In this document: positions 24,001 to 36,856 of the stretch, in pieces
Layout: the number at the start of each line of letters is the position of its first letter
How positions within the stretch are numbered: the stretch's first letter is position 1
NCBI GenBank assembly: GCA_014825775.1
Contig: MVAQ01000024.1
Location: 62,001-126,000 of the forward strand
Length of the DNA: 64,000 bases
Source: Krasilnikovozyma curviuscula
Taxonomy: Eukaryota > Basidiomycota > Tremellomycetes > Cystofilobasidiales > Mrakiaceae
Direction: 5' to 3'
Notes under the pieces: generated by a model
The model's input: only the letters and a program-made list of their open reading frames with translations
Databases searched by the model: none
Told to the model about the DNA's origin: nothing
Program-made: the position numbers and the translations under genes

Positions 24001-24681
24001 ATAGTAGGCGAGCTTCTGGGGCTGTTCGGTGATACTAATTTGAATGCCCCAAGTGTGAGTAGTGATCTGAGGGTTGACTGGGAACAGGAAAGCTCATAAA
24101 GCTCACTCACCCAAATCTAAAGCCCTCCAACACGCCTTTTTTGAGCTCTTCGCCTTGTTGAACCTCTCCACTGGTTCTCTGATCTACTAGCATAGCTCCT
24201 GTTCCATCTGAAGGGCTGATTGTAGCTGAAGCAGCTCCCCATTGGAACTGAATTACTTTGGCAAGTCGAGGCAGATCTGCAGCTGCTTCAAAATCCTATT
24301 GACACGCCATTGCAACAACGACCCAAATAAGAACCAAAAACTTTACAAGCAAAAGGATGTAAGTAGGTTGTATAAAGCTCACCAGACCTTCTCCTACGCC
24401 GTAAATCTGTCCTCTAATTTTGGTTGGGATATGTTCACGAGGTGGAGGATTGTTATTGTATCCTCCCCCTCCTCCTCCCTGGTAATCTCTAGGCCTACCA
24501 CGGTAATCTGTATGATATATCAGAAGCAGTGACAGGGCAAGGTCTCCCATCAGCATCATGACCTTGATATTACAATTTTTCCAGCCTGCTTACCGTTCCT
24601 TCCTCCTCGATTTTGAGGCTGGTTTCGATACCCTCCTCCGTGGTAGCCGCCATGTTGAGCAGTGTGTGGGTTGCCCGACAT
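21047..24681 (-). CDS. CBC1: Nuclear cap-binding protein large subunit
   Basis: The 80-kDa subunit of the nuclear cap-binding complex, which with CBC2/CBP20 binds the m7G cap of new transcripts and links capping to splicing and export. Start MSGNPHTAQHGGYHGGGYR leads into a Gly/Arg-rich tail, with GGGGGGYNNNPPPREH after intron 1. The MIF4G-like repeats run through the middle: ARDWRCVRTM, KPPRFLPTPHSFLYEP and LPKWVSIPWSGFHDEV. The C-terminal half has ERRTFKPPPNTPVPPP, SFMRRLIELETRLSYYDRIK and VILEQLATLPE. A long acidic insert (EFGNGESKEGEEHGEGEE) is variable between species. The end is LELVTLVWRDSLDFMDSSS. It shares direction with UBC9 upstream, about 250 bases away. Confidence 0.9.
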
Positions 24682-24927
24682 TCTTGCAGTCGGAAGCAAG
24701 TTTGGGACAGTTTTGGTCTGCTGCTGAACAGCGACGCGAAAAAAAAATCAAGCTTCTGCAGCGATGTTTACTGTTTATATTAATTGAAAGAGATGTACGA
24801 TGCTCAGTGTAAATCTTATAACAGAGCTACGAGTACAAGTAAGCGCATTGAAAATAATAACAAAACGACCACACGACCCGTAGAAAAGAAGCTGCAATGC
24901 AATGCCAGGCGGAACTCTGACAGGTTT

Positions 24928-25959
24928 CTAAATTGGTCGGCACTCTTTGGCTTGTTGTTTCACGCGCTTCAGGTAAGCACTTTCATCGTTCTTGAACATA
25001 GTGTATGCCTCAGTCTAAGCGAACGACCATAGAAGTGATCAGCAAGCGTTCGCGGAAGAGCCACGGAAATGGGAATGCTGACCTGGGCTGGATCCGCTGC
25101 ATTTGGATCATTCAACAGATCTTGGATACCGATAAGAATCTGTAATAGATCATCATCGGAATGAGAGTTGAGTACATGAACGGCGCTTGAGATTCTCGAG
25201 ACCCGGAATACACTCACCTGCTTGATCGTTATTGCTGGCTTCCAGCTCTTCTCTTCGTCCAGAATGGACAGGCAGACAGTTCCAGACGGGTAGACATTGG
25301 GATGGAAGAGGGGTGGGGTGAATTTACCTGAAGAATCAATAGACGATAAGCACCTGTGAGAAACTAAGGTTTGGTTACGATTCTACCCACATTTAGGAGG
25401 TTTGCTTGGGTATTCTGAGAGCACAAATTGACGAATGTTAGACTTAAAACCGTTTGCGATCATGGAGAGAAACTCACCTTCTGGGAAGATCATTTGCCTG
25501 TAAAACACACCGGGGCGTCAGCATCGATTTGCAAGAGGCACGAAAAGACCACTAGAGCTTACAGTTTGTAGAGTCCTCCTTCCCAGGCCGTCTAAGAAAA
25601 TCAAATGTTCAAGGGTGTGAGGAAGATTTGAGCTTGTAAGAGGCGGATAGCATTTGCTAGACGAACCTTCTCCTTCCCAGGAATGCCGACCTCCCACAAT
25701 AACAGGTTCAACGAACCGTCGGTAGCCTTTGCTGGTTTGGCATAGAACCCCTAAAGACCACCAAAAGGAGGATCGAACGGAGTAAACAACAGAACAAACA
25801 GGAAAGGAACGAAGTGCGTAGTTACAAATGGGTGGTCCTTCCTCCATTGTCTGCAAAGAAGAAGAGCTCAAAATGTATAGGCTGTTGTTTTACTGTAGAT
25901 CAATGCCGAGCGACTTACTTTCTCTCTTCAGCTAACCTTGTTCTACAGATTCCGGACAT
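24928..25959 (-). CDS. UBC9: SUMO-conjugating enzyme E2 Ubc9
   Basis: Transfers SUMO from the E1 to target lysines, in the nucleus. Start [20 protein letters not shown] has the N-terminal helix that binds SUMO and E1 in this family. After [16 protein letters not shown] residues come [14 protein letters not shown] and the active-site Cys in [11 protein letters not shown], followed by the Ubc9-specific DEEKSWKP insertion. [17 protein letters not shown] and a terminal [12 protein letters not shown] complete it. Length fits the usual 158 residues or slightly longer. Seven or so very short exons. Complete, with no oddity. Confidence 0.96.
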
Positions 25960-26219
25960 TTGACTGCTTCTCAAGTGGATGCGGACGAGAAGGAAACTGT
26001 ACGCGACACAATTGCAGCAGGGCCTTTTTTGCCTTTGTTTCATGAGTTGTCAAAGAACTCTAAAGATTCCAAGAATTTTGGGTACTGATTCTGATCAATC
26101 GGTGGGAATGGGGAGATAATTGAGACAAAGTCGCCCTGCGCTTCGTCGCATGGGTGGGGTGTGTGTTTATGCGCAGAGTGTCCTTGCACCGCAGATATAG
26201 TGACATACAGTAATACAGG

Positions 26220-27916
26220 CTATGTTTCTGATTCCCTCTCCCCCAGCGACTCCGTTGTCTCCTGCAGCTCGAACGTCTCTAATGAGATCTCGTCGTCTTC
26301 AGCGTCCGTCGAGCGATACGTCTGCGCCGTTGCGCTAGAAGACAAATTTGCTCCTATAAGCCCTTGAGTAGAAGGTGTTTTCTGTTGAGTGCCGCCTGCT
26401 CTTGGTAGGGCAACAGTAGAAATCTGGCGCTAATGCGACGAGACGCGAATGGTCAGACCTTAGCGTGGTGAGAGCAGAGAAAAGCAAAGACACACTCTTG
26501 TTGCGGGAACTGATTTTATGAACCTTGATTCACCTTCCACTGCTGTTGAAAATCGTCCTGATTTCATACCAGAACCTCGCGTCGTCGACGATGAAGGAAC
26601 AGTTTCTTTGCTGCGGCTGGCGTTGAGAGATTCAAAAATTAGCCAGCATACCACGACAAGGGAGGTTGAAAATTGAAAACCACTTACACATTCAGCAACC
26701 GAAGAAGTGATAATAAATAGAGCTTAGCTTCCATTCCGAGGAATATCAGCGCAAAGCTAGCGTGCTCATTCGCTCGATATGCAATTATGTACGTGATCGC
26801 GTTGATCGTCGGAATCAGCTGCGACTGAGCACTATTTAGAGAATAAGTACAGGGGAATCGAATGATTGACTAGAGAGAAAACGGGATATGACGACTTACG
26901 TGACGCGGACCAAAACAGATAGCCTTGAATCTGTATCTTCGAAACCAGTCTTAGATTTCAAGAACACCCATAACATCGTAGAAGTAACCAGAAGATCAGC
27001 AGCAATACCAAGTGCCTTCCAAACATACAGAGCTTTCCTAGCCTGTGAAAGTGATCCAGTAGCGTGATTGGTACCGTTGAATTATTTTGAATGGCAAGAC
27101 AGATACTCACTTGATCGCAGAGCACGAAATTCCTCAAAACCCCTTCCCATATTGCGTAACCAAACCCAACAAGCGTCGAAGATATCAACAAGAACAACGC
27201 CGCGCCAGCGATTAATTTTGAGTTGGTGAGACCGTAGACTTTCCTGATCAAGAACGACTGCACCGCCAAGACAACGACGATGTCGCACATTGTCAAAGCG
27301 GTGTTGTAAGCCGTGTCTAAAAATGCTGCTCCTACTCCGTAGTTGGACACGAAGATGTGCCAGATGTAAGCGAAATTGATCGCTGGGGTGTTCGAGACTG
27401 ATGAGTTTCCGAATATTTCTGCTATGAGTATGTCGATATAGCTCACCAGTACTACCACTGTTTGGGTCAATATTGATCAGTAATGGCAATTTGTTATGGT
27501 AGTGTGATTGTCATTGAACTCACATGGAGATAATTACTAGCCCTCCAATCATTGTTTTGAAATAGAATCCATCTTTTTGGAAATGGTGAAAGTACTCGAC
27601 CGCTTCTGTTATCACCACACCGAAGAGCAAAGAGTCGAATAAACCTGATATCAAGAAGGGGCCTAGATATGAGGGCAAGAAAACACTGTCAGTTTCTGTG
27701 AGTGATGCTTCTCAATACTAGCTGGACTACAGTCGTACTCAGATGGTAAACGGGCGAAGCGGCCACACTGAGTATATAAAGAAGCAGAGTGAATGGTGAA
27801 CAACAGTGTATTGTCTACGCTTGGCGAATTGGTACGCACTCTGCAGCAATCCCAGCGATGGCGAACTGAAGTATCTGTTCAGGTGTTGGTGGGCCAGAAG
27901 GTGCTCCCGAATCCAT
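26220..27916 (-). CDS. DUF6534 multi-pass membrane protein
   Basis: A seven-helix membrane protein of the basidiomycete DUF6534 family, of unknown function. Start MDSGAPSGPPTPEQILQFAI at 27916. Hydrophobic segments include PFLISGLFDSLLFGVVI, TVVVLVSYIDILIAEIF and AALFLLISSTLVGFGYAI. The family's typical stretch ALGIAADLLVTSTMLWVFL is followed by KSKTGFEDTDS. Helix seven ends near SLLRLLNV and a long cytoplasmic, Ser/Thr/Glu-rich tail ends QETTESLGERESET. The members are abundant in basidiomycete genomes and may be receptors, but nothing here shows a ligand. It is divergent from the gene at 28587. Confidence 0.85.
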
Positions 27917-28586
27917 GGTAGGCTAACGTAGATAATTCAAGGTATAAGCGACCCGCTCGTAGCTTGAGGAGCGGGGGCCTAATCCTTGAGCGGTGGAGAA
28001 GACTGGGGCTATATTGGTACTAAGGTCGACAGCTGCCAGATGGATCAAGAGAATAGGGGTCGTTGGGGGCACTCTCCTGGGCTGTAGCGACACGCCTAGA
28101 TTGAAGAGGGATTCCTGGATGCTTCTGGAAAGTGGTTGGTGCTTCACCAAGTCTACCTTAGGGTTTACGAGAAAAAAAGCAAGTGCTCCAGTATGCGTCG
28201 GCGTCACGGCGGAAGTCTCGGAAAACGGACGAACTCTTTTGGTGGACCAATAGGCTATTCATATTCGAAGTCCACGTGTTTTTACATTTCCACAACTTGG
28301 TGGCACGCTACTTCTGACGGGGCAGAGCCGAGAGGGGCAGGTTAGACCGCCATTCGAACTTGTACAACAGAGCCCTCACTCGGATGCCAGTGGAGATGGG
28401 TCCAAAATAAGTAGATAATCTGCTCTGCTTCCAAGGCGAAGAAGAAGCTGGATTATTCCTATCAGGTTACTCTGAGATTATTGTGCAACGCCGAGCTTCA
28501 GTGCTTCGCCCTTGTCCTTTTGCGACCCAAATTGCGTTCGCCTCGCATTCGTCCACTCACCCAAATCATCCAATCTCATCCCCAAC
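27917..28586. other. Bidirectional promoter region
   Basis: It lies between two divergent starts, with no ORF of quality on either strand. It should hold both promoters. Confidence 0.55.
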
Positions 28587-29521
28587 ATGGATCTAGATCC
28601 GCCCCAGATTCCAACCTCAGGACCATCATCAGCTCCCAACACAACAGCACCTGCGGGACTAGCTAAGAAACGTCGCTTATCGTCCACCACAGAAGCTTCA
28701 GCGGATCCAGGAGAGCTCTCGCCAGCACCTCCTCCCAAGAAGAAGAAAGCGGCGTCTCCAAGAAAGAAGAAGGAGCCTGAAGCTGCTTCTCCAGATCTGT
28801 TTGCCTATGGGGCAACGGCAGGTCCACCTATACCTGCGGTCGAAGAAGCAGTAGCTGGAATGGTAACCACAGCATCGCCGGTGAAAAAGAAGGTACCTCC
28901 TGGTCCTGCTGCTGGGAGGAAGCAGAGAGTGAGTGGTTCCTATTGTCTACTAATGAGCTGAGAGAACGTCTTTGAAGGCTGTTGGCGTTGAAACGCTGAT
29001 TCTCGTCGGTTTCTCATTCACAGGCTCAAGTCGAGCAGCTGCCTAGCCCAAGCAACAAATGGAAAACAAAGTAAGTTCCTCAGTTCAGATTCCTACAACC
29101 TCCCGTTGCTGACGAGCCTGCCCTTGTCAGATTCTTGGAGCTGAGATCTACTTTCGACACAGTTTCAGCTGTAAGTAGATCTTGTTCTTGCTTGCATCTT
29201 TCAAAAAGTGCCGAACTAAGATCTATAACCCGATAGATTCAAACACAGCGGCAGGCAGCTCTGAAAGAGGATAGAGCTGAACTGGCCAGGTTGCAGGCGG
29301 AGAACAAGTCAGTCCGCGATCATTAATCCCTGCCTCTATTTGACTTTTACAACGAATACTGATTCCGTTGCTTTGTCTACTACAGCATGCTTATAGACGC
29401 GATCATGAAGCTACGTCCCGACCTGATCGACATCACCAGCATATCAGCAGCGGTTCTTCCGCCCCAAGCATCGCCTTCTCAGGACATCCATCCGATGTCT
29501 GCACCACCAGTAGAGGCATGA
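28587..29521 (+). CDS. Small basic coiled-coil protein, unrecognised
   Basis: Start MDLDPPQIPTSGPSSAPNTT, then two basic clusters (AKKRRLSS, PPPKKKKAASPRKKKEPE) that look like nuclear localisation signals. A second Lys cluster (PVKKKVPPG) and a Gln/Lys/Arg end (GRKQR) close exon 1. Short exons follow with NKWKTKFLELRSTFDTV, a helical Gln/Arg/Glu coiled-coil stretch (RQAALKEDRAELARLQAEN) and a tail IDAIMKLRPDLID, then PPVEA. The C-terminal coiled coil and basic N-terminus suggest a nuclear or centromere-associated factor; no family is recognised. Confidence 0.7.
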
Positions 29522-30364
29522 GTATAATCTATTCAGACTTTGGTGGAAGAATTGAGCTTAGGAATATAGTTGTAAGTGTTGATATGAGGATAAACCATTT
29601 GTTGTACCATCTGTTCGCAATTATGTGAAGCGGTGAGGTACGCCCCTACAACTGGAATATTTTCTCAACTGGGTAGACAATCAGATGGCTGAGTGATGAT
29701 ATGGAGTGAGACACAGATTCGAAGAGAGACGAGATAGTGCTGGACCGTGTATTTACCTCTTGAGGATGAAAGATCTGAAGGGCTGGGCTAGTTTAGGAGA
29801 TATTACCACTTGCATCTGACAACAAATGTCCGCATATATCTTTTCATTTTTGCTGTATCCATGGTGTCAGTCAAATCTGAGTATCGGTAAAAACATCGCT
29901 CCTTTTCGCTTGCAAAGCTGTTCTTCACAGCAACGATTGATTATATCGGTACACCCCAAAGCACAGAAAAGTAGGCTTTAATAGATCGTGATATTCGTGA
30001 GTGATCCACTGCGAGTTAGATGTCTGTCAGCCGAGCTGTCAGTTTACAATGTCGCCAATGGAGAAACTTACAGCAACTGCATTTGATACTCCACAAGTAG
30101 ACTCGTCCCAAAAGAGAGAGAGGCAAAGCCATCCAGTGCTATAAAACGCAGTCTTTTCATAATTCGATTAATTAGTATAGTAGCTCTCGAAGAGACGGAA
30201 GAATCCAGTTGCGAGCGACTAACCTGGCTAGCAACGGTCTTCTACAACCCAATGCACGTCCACCTATCCTAGAACAGCCTGACCTTCACCAAAGGTATTT
30301 CCGTCATTTTTCAGATCGATACAACGTCGTGTAACCCCGCGTGCCGGTAAATCCAGCTTCCTTC
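29522..30364. other. Intergenic spacer
   Basis: It lies between convergent gene ends. No RNA gene or coding stretch seen; short AT-rich tracts only. Confidence 0.5.
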
Positions 30365-30574
30365 TTACTTCTTGCTGCCCTTCTCCTTGGCCAAATCAGC
30401 TACCAGTCCAGTCATCTGAGTAGCGATAGCAGCTCCACTACTTCCATTTCTGATTCGAAAGTCCTCAAGGAAGTCTTGAACCTTGAGGTGAGCTTCAGTC
30501 GTCGAAATGGGGCGGGAAGAAACGCTGTTGATTCTGAGGGGAGCAACAGGGGCTGCTGAGGATGGTGGAGCCAT
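30365..30574 (-). CDS. Small protein of 69 residues, unrecognised
   Basis: A complete frame, MAPPSSAAPVAPLRINSVSS through LAKEKGSKK, with a soluble helical body (STTEAHLKVQDFLEDF, TQMTGLVADLAKEKG). Its even use of codons and the mixture of hydrophobic and charged residues look coding. I do not recognise a family. A 5' untranslated intron may end at CACTAG just before the ATG. Shadow coding is possible, but no larger gene overlaps it. Confidence 0.5.
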   Translation of the reverse strand: MAPPSSAAPVAPLRINSVSSRPISTTEAHLKVQDFLEDFRIRNGSSGAAIATQMTGLVADLAKEKGSKK

Positions 30575-30856
30575 TGAGAGCTAGTGAGGTCAGGTTCAGG
30601 TATGACTGAAGTACTCTGATATACGAAACTGTTGCTTGGTGAGAAGGACGATTTTGGATAGCAACTAAAATCATCTCGGTTGTCGCTCTCAAAGGAAAAC
30701 TTGCTTGGGCGCCACAATATAAGAGATCGTAGGTGAATCATGAGAGTCAATGAATGACTAACTACAAAGACAGATGTTTTAACTAACTCATCCCTGGCAA
30801 AACCGTTACAAGATACCGCCATCGTACCATCATCGCTCCGTCACTAATCACGCTCA

Positions 30857-33095
30857 TTAAACGGCCTGAGTACTGACATTGGAATCCTCCTTTCCACCAT
30901 TCATGAGAGCAGCACCACCAAGTTTGATACCCTTTTCGCCATCGATATCAGAGAACTCAGCTAAGTCACCCAGTGACGGTCCCTTGAACCATTTCCGCGC
31001 CCAGAGCACCCAAGAGAGCCCTATCCATACTACGATAATGCCGACGGCAACGACGGTGTAGTTGAGGGTCTGGGAAGTGACTGGGTTAGCTGTAGGAAGA
31101 CCTATGGAAGAGACGGAAGGTAAGTGGGAGTCAGAATGGGCGTCGAAGCAGCGATCATAGAATGAACACCTGTTACTTACAGAAGATGATTGTGATAAAC
31201 GCGACCCAGCAACATGCTATTCCTGCACATGGCAAGCTGAAGACGCCGAGATCGAATGGTCCCTTCTTCCAAGACTTCCTGTAGATGATCGCGCACAAGA
31301 TTGGAATTGTGTACGAGATGTAGAGCCCTGGTTTAAAAAGAGAATTGACACCTGATTCAGTACACAATCTCAAGCTTTGCTGCTTGGTCTATACATACCG
31401 ATGGTCGCAATTGAAGTTGCGGCAGTGAATGCCACTGCTGATCCTAGCGAAGGAAGTGCGAGGATGAATGACAGGAAGACCGCCAACCAGACAGTGTACA
31501 CCGGTGACTGGAACCTTTTGTCTACTTTGGAGAAGATTTTTGGAAGCTGCGTATTGCGACGAGAAGAAGAAGTAGAGAGAATTAGTTAGACCCCTTTCCA
31601 GGAGTAAGAACGAATGGAAAGTTGCTTACAGCACCATCACGAGCAAACGCGAAGTACATTCTAGAGTTGGAACAGAGAGAGAACAGGCCACAGTGGTAGA
31701 CACACACGCAGATCAGTGTCATGAGCACGATAGCGCCGTTTTCACCAAAGATATCGACGAGGATTTGTAGGACTGGTTGACCGTAAGCTGAGTTGATGGT
31801 GTTCAGGAAGTCGCCTTGGATGGAAAAGAGAAGTGCTAGGATCAAGAAGAAGCCGAAGACCGCTGATACACCGACGGACATGATGACTCCCAGCGGAGCG
31901 TTGACCTCGGCGTTGTGTGTTTCCTCCGACAAGTGTGCTGAAGCGTCGAAGCCCGTAATAGTGTACTGAGCCATAAGAACACCAACACAGGCAACGTATG
32001 CTGGAGATGCTCGAACAGACCAGCCAGGGTCACCAGTGCCATCGTAGAAGGTGCTGAAGACGAACTTGGCTGACTGATGGGTGGGCGCTTTGGCGAGGAC
32101 AGCAACTGCATCACAAAAAAAGAATAAGCCGACTATCTTCTCAAAAGTGGAAGTCTCACGCACCAGCGAAGGCGAAGATTCCCAGACTGTGGAGGATGAT
32201 GGAGGAGTTGTTCAGGTATTTGAGCACTCGGACACCGAACGTGTTGATGAGACCGTGGGAGACGAGAAGGGCAGCGTGGATCCCAATCGTCTTGCCAGCA
32301 GTCGGCTCATAGCTCGTCTTGACGGTCGCAGTGGTTGAAATGAGGCCGGCGAGACCGAAGGTGATGCCGGTTGTGACGGCGACTTGACCCAGGAGGTTGA
32401 ACCAGCCGGTCGTCCAGCTGGCAAATCCGGAGTGCTCTTTCTTGACCAACATTGCGGACCAGAAGTACGGCCCGCCGGCGCTCGGGATCGAACTGCAGAA
32501 GGGGACGGCCATAGCAAAAACGTGTGTGGACGGAGTGGGAGGTCAGCACGGATAAGATTCACAGATACCCGGGTTGAGCTGTACCTGACAATCTCAGCCA
32601 TCGACAGAGCAACAAACATGGTGAAGAAGCACACAATAATCCATCCAACAGACACTGTGTTCGTAGGAAATCACAGGAACGTTAAACAAAACATATTAGG
32701 CTCCGTTCCCAGCAGTGTGGAGCCAAAGAGACAGCAGTACGTACTGACGCCTGGACCGCCAGTAACAAGGCCTGTTTGGAACAGAGTAGTGATACCTGCG
32801 TTGCCGAGTGGACGAGGGTCAGTTCAACATGTTATCCCCACCCAAGGGGTCAATGCCTCGATACGCCAGGCGTTGTATCCATACTTACCGGTAATGACAG
32901 AGATGATGGAGAAAGAGACACCGAAATTTTGTGCAACACCCCAATCTCTACGAAGCTGGATGAAAATATGACAATCTCACGTCAGTAAAAGAGAAGCAGA
33001 AGCAAGAAAACCTGGAGAAGGCGGATACTAACCTCCTGCTTGATTCCCATGTCCTGGAGCCGGTGCTCATCTCGCAATGCTTTATCGTCTGACAT
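30857..33095 (-). CDS. Amino-acid/GABA permease (APC family)
   Basis: A plasma-membrane or vacuolar APC-superfamily transporter of the GABA/choline permease group. Start MSDDKALRDEHRLQDMGIKQ. Then RRDWGVAQNFGVSFSIISVI, the family entry into helix 1 with FQTGLVTGGPG. IPSAGGPYFWSAMLVKKEHS is the usual S-x-x-P-x-x-G-G-P-Y-F/Y-W signature after helix 2. TGFDASAHLSEETHNAEVNA is the family's hallmark, and SRMYFAFARDGA marks the helix 8 region. About 12 hydrophobic segments are spread over six or so exons. Substrate among GABA, polyamine and amino acids cannot be told. Confidence 0.9.
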
Positions 33096-34394
33096 CTTCC
33101 TGTATTGAGAGGGAAGAGGGTTTTACCTTGCAGATGGGTGCTGAAGGACAGAAAGGGAAAGTAAAAGATAAGGCGCTAAGGGGATCGTCTTTGGAAACCC
33201 GCGCCACCAACGAGAGGCGCTGCTTAAAGTTGGGCTAGGTTGGGCGATTTAGACGGCGGCGAGGGAATCAAAACAAACAATTGAAGCAGGGCAATTGGAG
33301 CGCCCGCTTAGTATTAGTATCAAAAGGAATTCTATTTTGAATAAAGGTATGCGTAGAGTACATGAGATTCGAGAGATGGTATATCAACATGTATCTGGAT
33401 TTAAAGGTACTTGATATCTAAGGCTGACTTCAAAAAGCCATTGGTCCTAGCGCAGTGGCATTGATTGGCCTCTGAAGGTACATACTCGTGTTGCCGACAA
33501 AGTACCCATTTTTTTGCATTTTTATCTCTCCGGCCCCCCTTTATTTCTTTTCCCAGCTCGCTAGTCAGCAAAGTCCTTCGGTGAGAAATAGACGAGGCAG
33601 GAGTAGGTATACATAGGTGGACAACGTCAAAGGATGATTTTCTAAGGAAACGTAGCATGCTTTATAATGCATACTGTGATTACGCAGCACCTACCTCTTT
33701 ATCTCAATTCTCGTTATCCCTCGCGTAAAACAGCGTCAGAGATCCGTATCTTACATCGTCAGCAAGATCGGCGGCTAGAACAACTTTGAACATAACCTAT
33801 TGATACAAATGAGCAGTGTCTTTTTTGTTTTCTGGAATAAAAAAATTAAATTAGTCCAGCCCTTCCTACCTCAGTGTTCCAACCTTCAACTATTTGAACC
33901 AAGCGCCGTTCTCACTCTGGTCATAGCTCCACATTGGACTAGATCTATACCATTCATCGGGAGAGAGCAAGACCCACATCTTGTACCAATATTAAAAGAG
34001 AGAAAGAGAGAAAGGGAGGAGGAAGGGCGCTTAATCAGAGAAAGGCCAGGATGTTAAGGGTCTTCTTGTATGTGAATGGTGAATAACTTTTCAGATACTA
34101 AGCGTTTCTGTGACAGAGAGGGATGATCTGGTGTGCATCTTCGAGCTCTTCATTGGGCTGTCTTGGACTAAATGGTCTTCGGTGGGTAGTCAAAAGAAAC
34201 ACGAAAAGCACACTCCTTTTCGTTTCACCATTTCGCTGGAATTGCGCACGGGTCGTGTGAAACCCCTCCAAATCCTATCGAATACTTGCCTCTAGTTTCT
34301 TTGCTTCTTCGAGACGCCGGTTCCCTATCATACAATCCCTAAAATTGCTACAGTTTGTTGTTTGTTCGTGTTCGTGTTTTGCGGTCGCTGCCTT
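33096..34394. other. Intergenic spacer
   Basis: 1.3 kb with no coding region recognised. It has scattered AT-rich and AGAGAGAA-type purine tracts (near 34000). The right part holds the 3' flank of the aminopeptidase, the left part the permease promoter. Confidence 0.5.
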
Positions 34395-36822
34395 CTACAC
34401 GAGTCCCAAATCCTTTGCGATCATGCCTGAAGCAATAGGGTGGTAGAACCCTTTGTGTGATTTGAAAGTGCTTCGAGCCAATTCTGGTGCGACTTTGAAG
34501 AGCGCTCGGTAGGTTGGACTTGAGTAAAGAGCGGGCGCCATAGGTTAGTCTCTCCGTCTCTTCGCCCCAAAATTAAGGAGCGGTAAGATGCTGCACTCAC
34601 CGACAGAATTTCATTCGACCTTGAGTAGAGACCCAATCAGCGGCTCCCTCTGCGAACTCATCACTTCCACTGCCAAGGGTGATGTAATAGAAACGAGATC
34701 TGATTTCGGCGTTTCCATTGCTGCTCAGCGAATAGATTTCTCCCAATCTGGACGACGCTTCTTTACTGAGTCCAGCACCGTCAAGTTTCTCGAGGAAGAC
34801 GATGAGTTGAGGGGTTTTGAACGTAGCGATATCGGCTGGTGAGAAGGAGACGAGCTCCGCTGGGTTGGAGGAAGCGTGGACCCATTTGGCCGCAAGAGCG
34901 TAAGCCTACCAAAAATAACGTTTAGTCTATCAATAATGATACCTATCATCTGATTCAAGAAGAGACTGTGACTCACTCCGTCAGCAAGCGAGGTGTCATA
35001 CTTCATCTCGAGGGGTAATCCACCTTCGCCATCCAACCATCCCGACCAATCAACTTTATCCAAGATATCCTTCTTGTCATTAAAGAAGCTGTACAGGTGC
35101 TCCTTAAAGTCAGTCGTCGAAATGGATTTACCGCTGAAGGTAGCAATGTAGGACTTGATATACGGCAAGAAGACATCGAGGCCTCCGAGTTGCGTTTCGA
35201 GGTAGAGGAGGAGATTTGCACCTTTTTCGTATGGGATGGATGAGAACGCGTCATCAGGGTCTGAAACAGCATCAAATCAGTATCAAGCACAGCCAAATTA
35301 TAACTTTTTCCGAGACATACCGTCACCTTCAGAATAAGGAATAACCATCCTGGTGTACTTCAAGTAATTTCCGCCTTGAGATTCGAATTCGGCTACCGAA
35401 GTGTCAAGAGCCTTCGATCCAATCACGTAAGAGAGCCCACGCTCAGCAGAACCATAAATTGAGTTTTGAATGAGACGTTCTAGGTACGTGGTGAATCCCT
35501 CGTTAAGCCAAAAGTGGCCCTACACCAAAGGGAAAAAAAGGAAAAAGTAAATTATCAGGATTAGTAAATTGTTTGCGTCCGCGAGAGATCAAGGGACACT
35601 CACCCAGGTCGCACATCCTATGCCATTTCCGAACCACGAATGGGATATTTCGTGTGCAACAACATCAACGGAAGATCGATCTCCAGCGATCAATGTTGGG
35701 GTTGCGAAGGTAAGGCAGGCGTTTTCCTTTCAATATTATTCAAAACCATCGTTACTGCATGATCAGAGAACGGTGGAAAATAATGGGTGACTTACCATTC
35801 CGCCATATGGGAAACTAGGAGGCAACAGCAAGACATCGTAGACACCAAACTGATAAGGCGAAGCGAGTTCCTCAGCGACCTTGACGAAATTGGCGGTATC
35901 TTCCTTGAATTCCCAAAAGACAGCGTCCATAGCTTCAGGTTCGGTCCAGACTCCAGTAGTCCAGTTCTTGCCTGGTAAGCTGTCGAATTGCTTGTAAACC
36001 AAGGAGCCGCTGGCGATGGCGATCAAGTAACTTGGGATTGCGACCGGCTGATTGTAGACATAGACAGCTTCTTCCCCCATTGGAGTCTTTGAGTCTGTTG
36101 GTGGGGACACTCTGAGGGCGCTCATCAGAACTGGAAGAGTAGACTTGACGGCGGACGAGTAAGTCGACTTGACGGATGGCGTGTCCTGGCATGGAATAAG
36201 ACTTCGTCCAGCAATGGCTTGACTTTGAGAGTAGAAGTATGGGAACTTTCCGCCTTTGGTTTGTTCTGGTTCTAGCCAGCCCAACGCGGTACATCCGGAT
36301 GTCGTTGAGTAGGCGATCTTGACCTTGACTGACTGGCCGGCTTTGAGCTTGTAGGGCAGGTCGATAGACAAGGCCGAGCCTTTTACTGGATCTCTTTTAC
36401 CAACAGAGAACTACGAAGTGGTACTAGTCAGCCAATGCGACCAGAAACAGATTCATTTACGGGGAGGAGCCTACCTCCAAAGTAGCTCCCTCGAGGGAGA
36501 CTTCAGTGATAGCAAGATAACTTGAATCCAACACAACAGTCTTGACATCCTCCTTCAGAGCAATCAATGTATGCTCGACGCTTCCGCTGATGAGCTTGTC
36601 CTCCCAGTTGACCCTGTTAGCAGGAGGAAACAGGGACGATTCGTTAGCAGCGGGTCGTAGCGCCAAACCACAGCATTATGCAACCTTCTTATATCTGCTC
36701 TGGGAATCAATGGCCAAAAGTACTCACGTCCAGTTGAGAGCAAGGTGCTTGGAGACGATGTCTTCGTAGTTGGCATTGGTCGAGAGATCCCGCTTGGACG
36801 AGTGGATTTCTGCGGTCGACAT
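34395..36822 (-). CDS. LAP2: Leukotriene A4 hydrolase-type aminopeptidase
   Basis: A zinc metallopeptidase of the M1 family, leukotriene A4 hydrolase branch; in fungi it acts as an aminopeptidase with epoxide hydrolase ability. Start [13 protein letters not shown] at 36822. The beta-rich N-domain contains [18 protein letters not shown]. The substrate-binding [15 protein letters not shown] (the G-x-M-E-N type) is followed by the zinc site HEISHSW, then 18 residues and [10 protein letters not shown]. The C-terminal helical domain ends [11 protein letters not shown]. Length about 640 residues fits. A longer in-frame start at 36981 would add 53 residues, partly Ser runs from a GCT/CTG repeat. Confidence 0.93.
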
Positions 36823-36837
36823 TGCTGGAGCTAGTTC

Positions 36838-36856
36838 GCTGCTGCTGCTGCTGCTG
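36838..36856. repeat. (GCT)n short repeat
   Basis: Six GCT/CTG units sit just upstream of the aminopeptidase start; in the longer reading it would encode consecutive Ser. Confidence 0.8.

Noticed and set aside
32384..32971. 195-codon plus-strand ORF
   Set aside because: It is antisense to permease exons, whose protein motifs are clear on the minus strand.
33990..34020. AG-rich purine tract as a gene feature
   Set aside because: Only a loose run of AGAGAAAG units without coding context.
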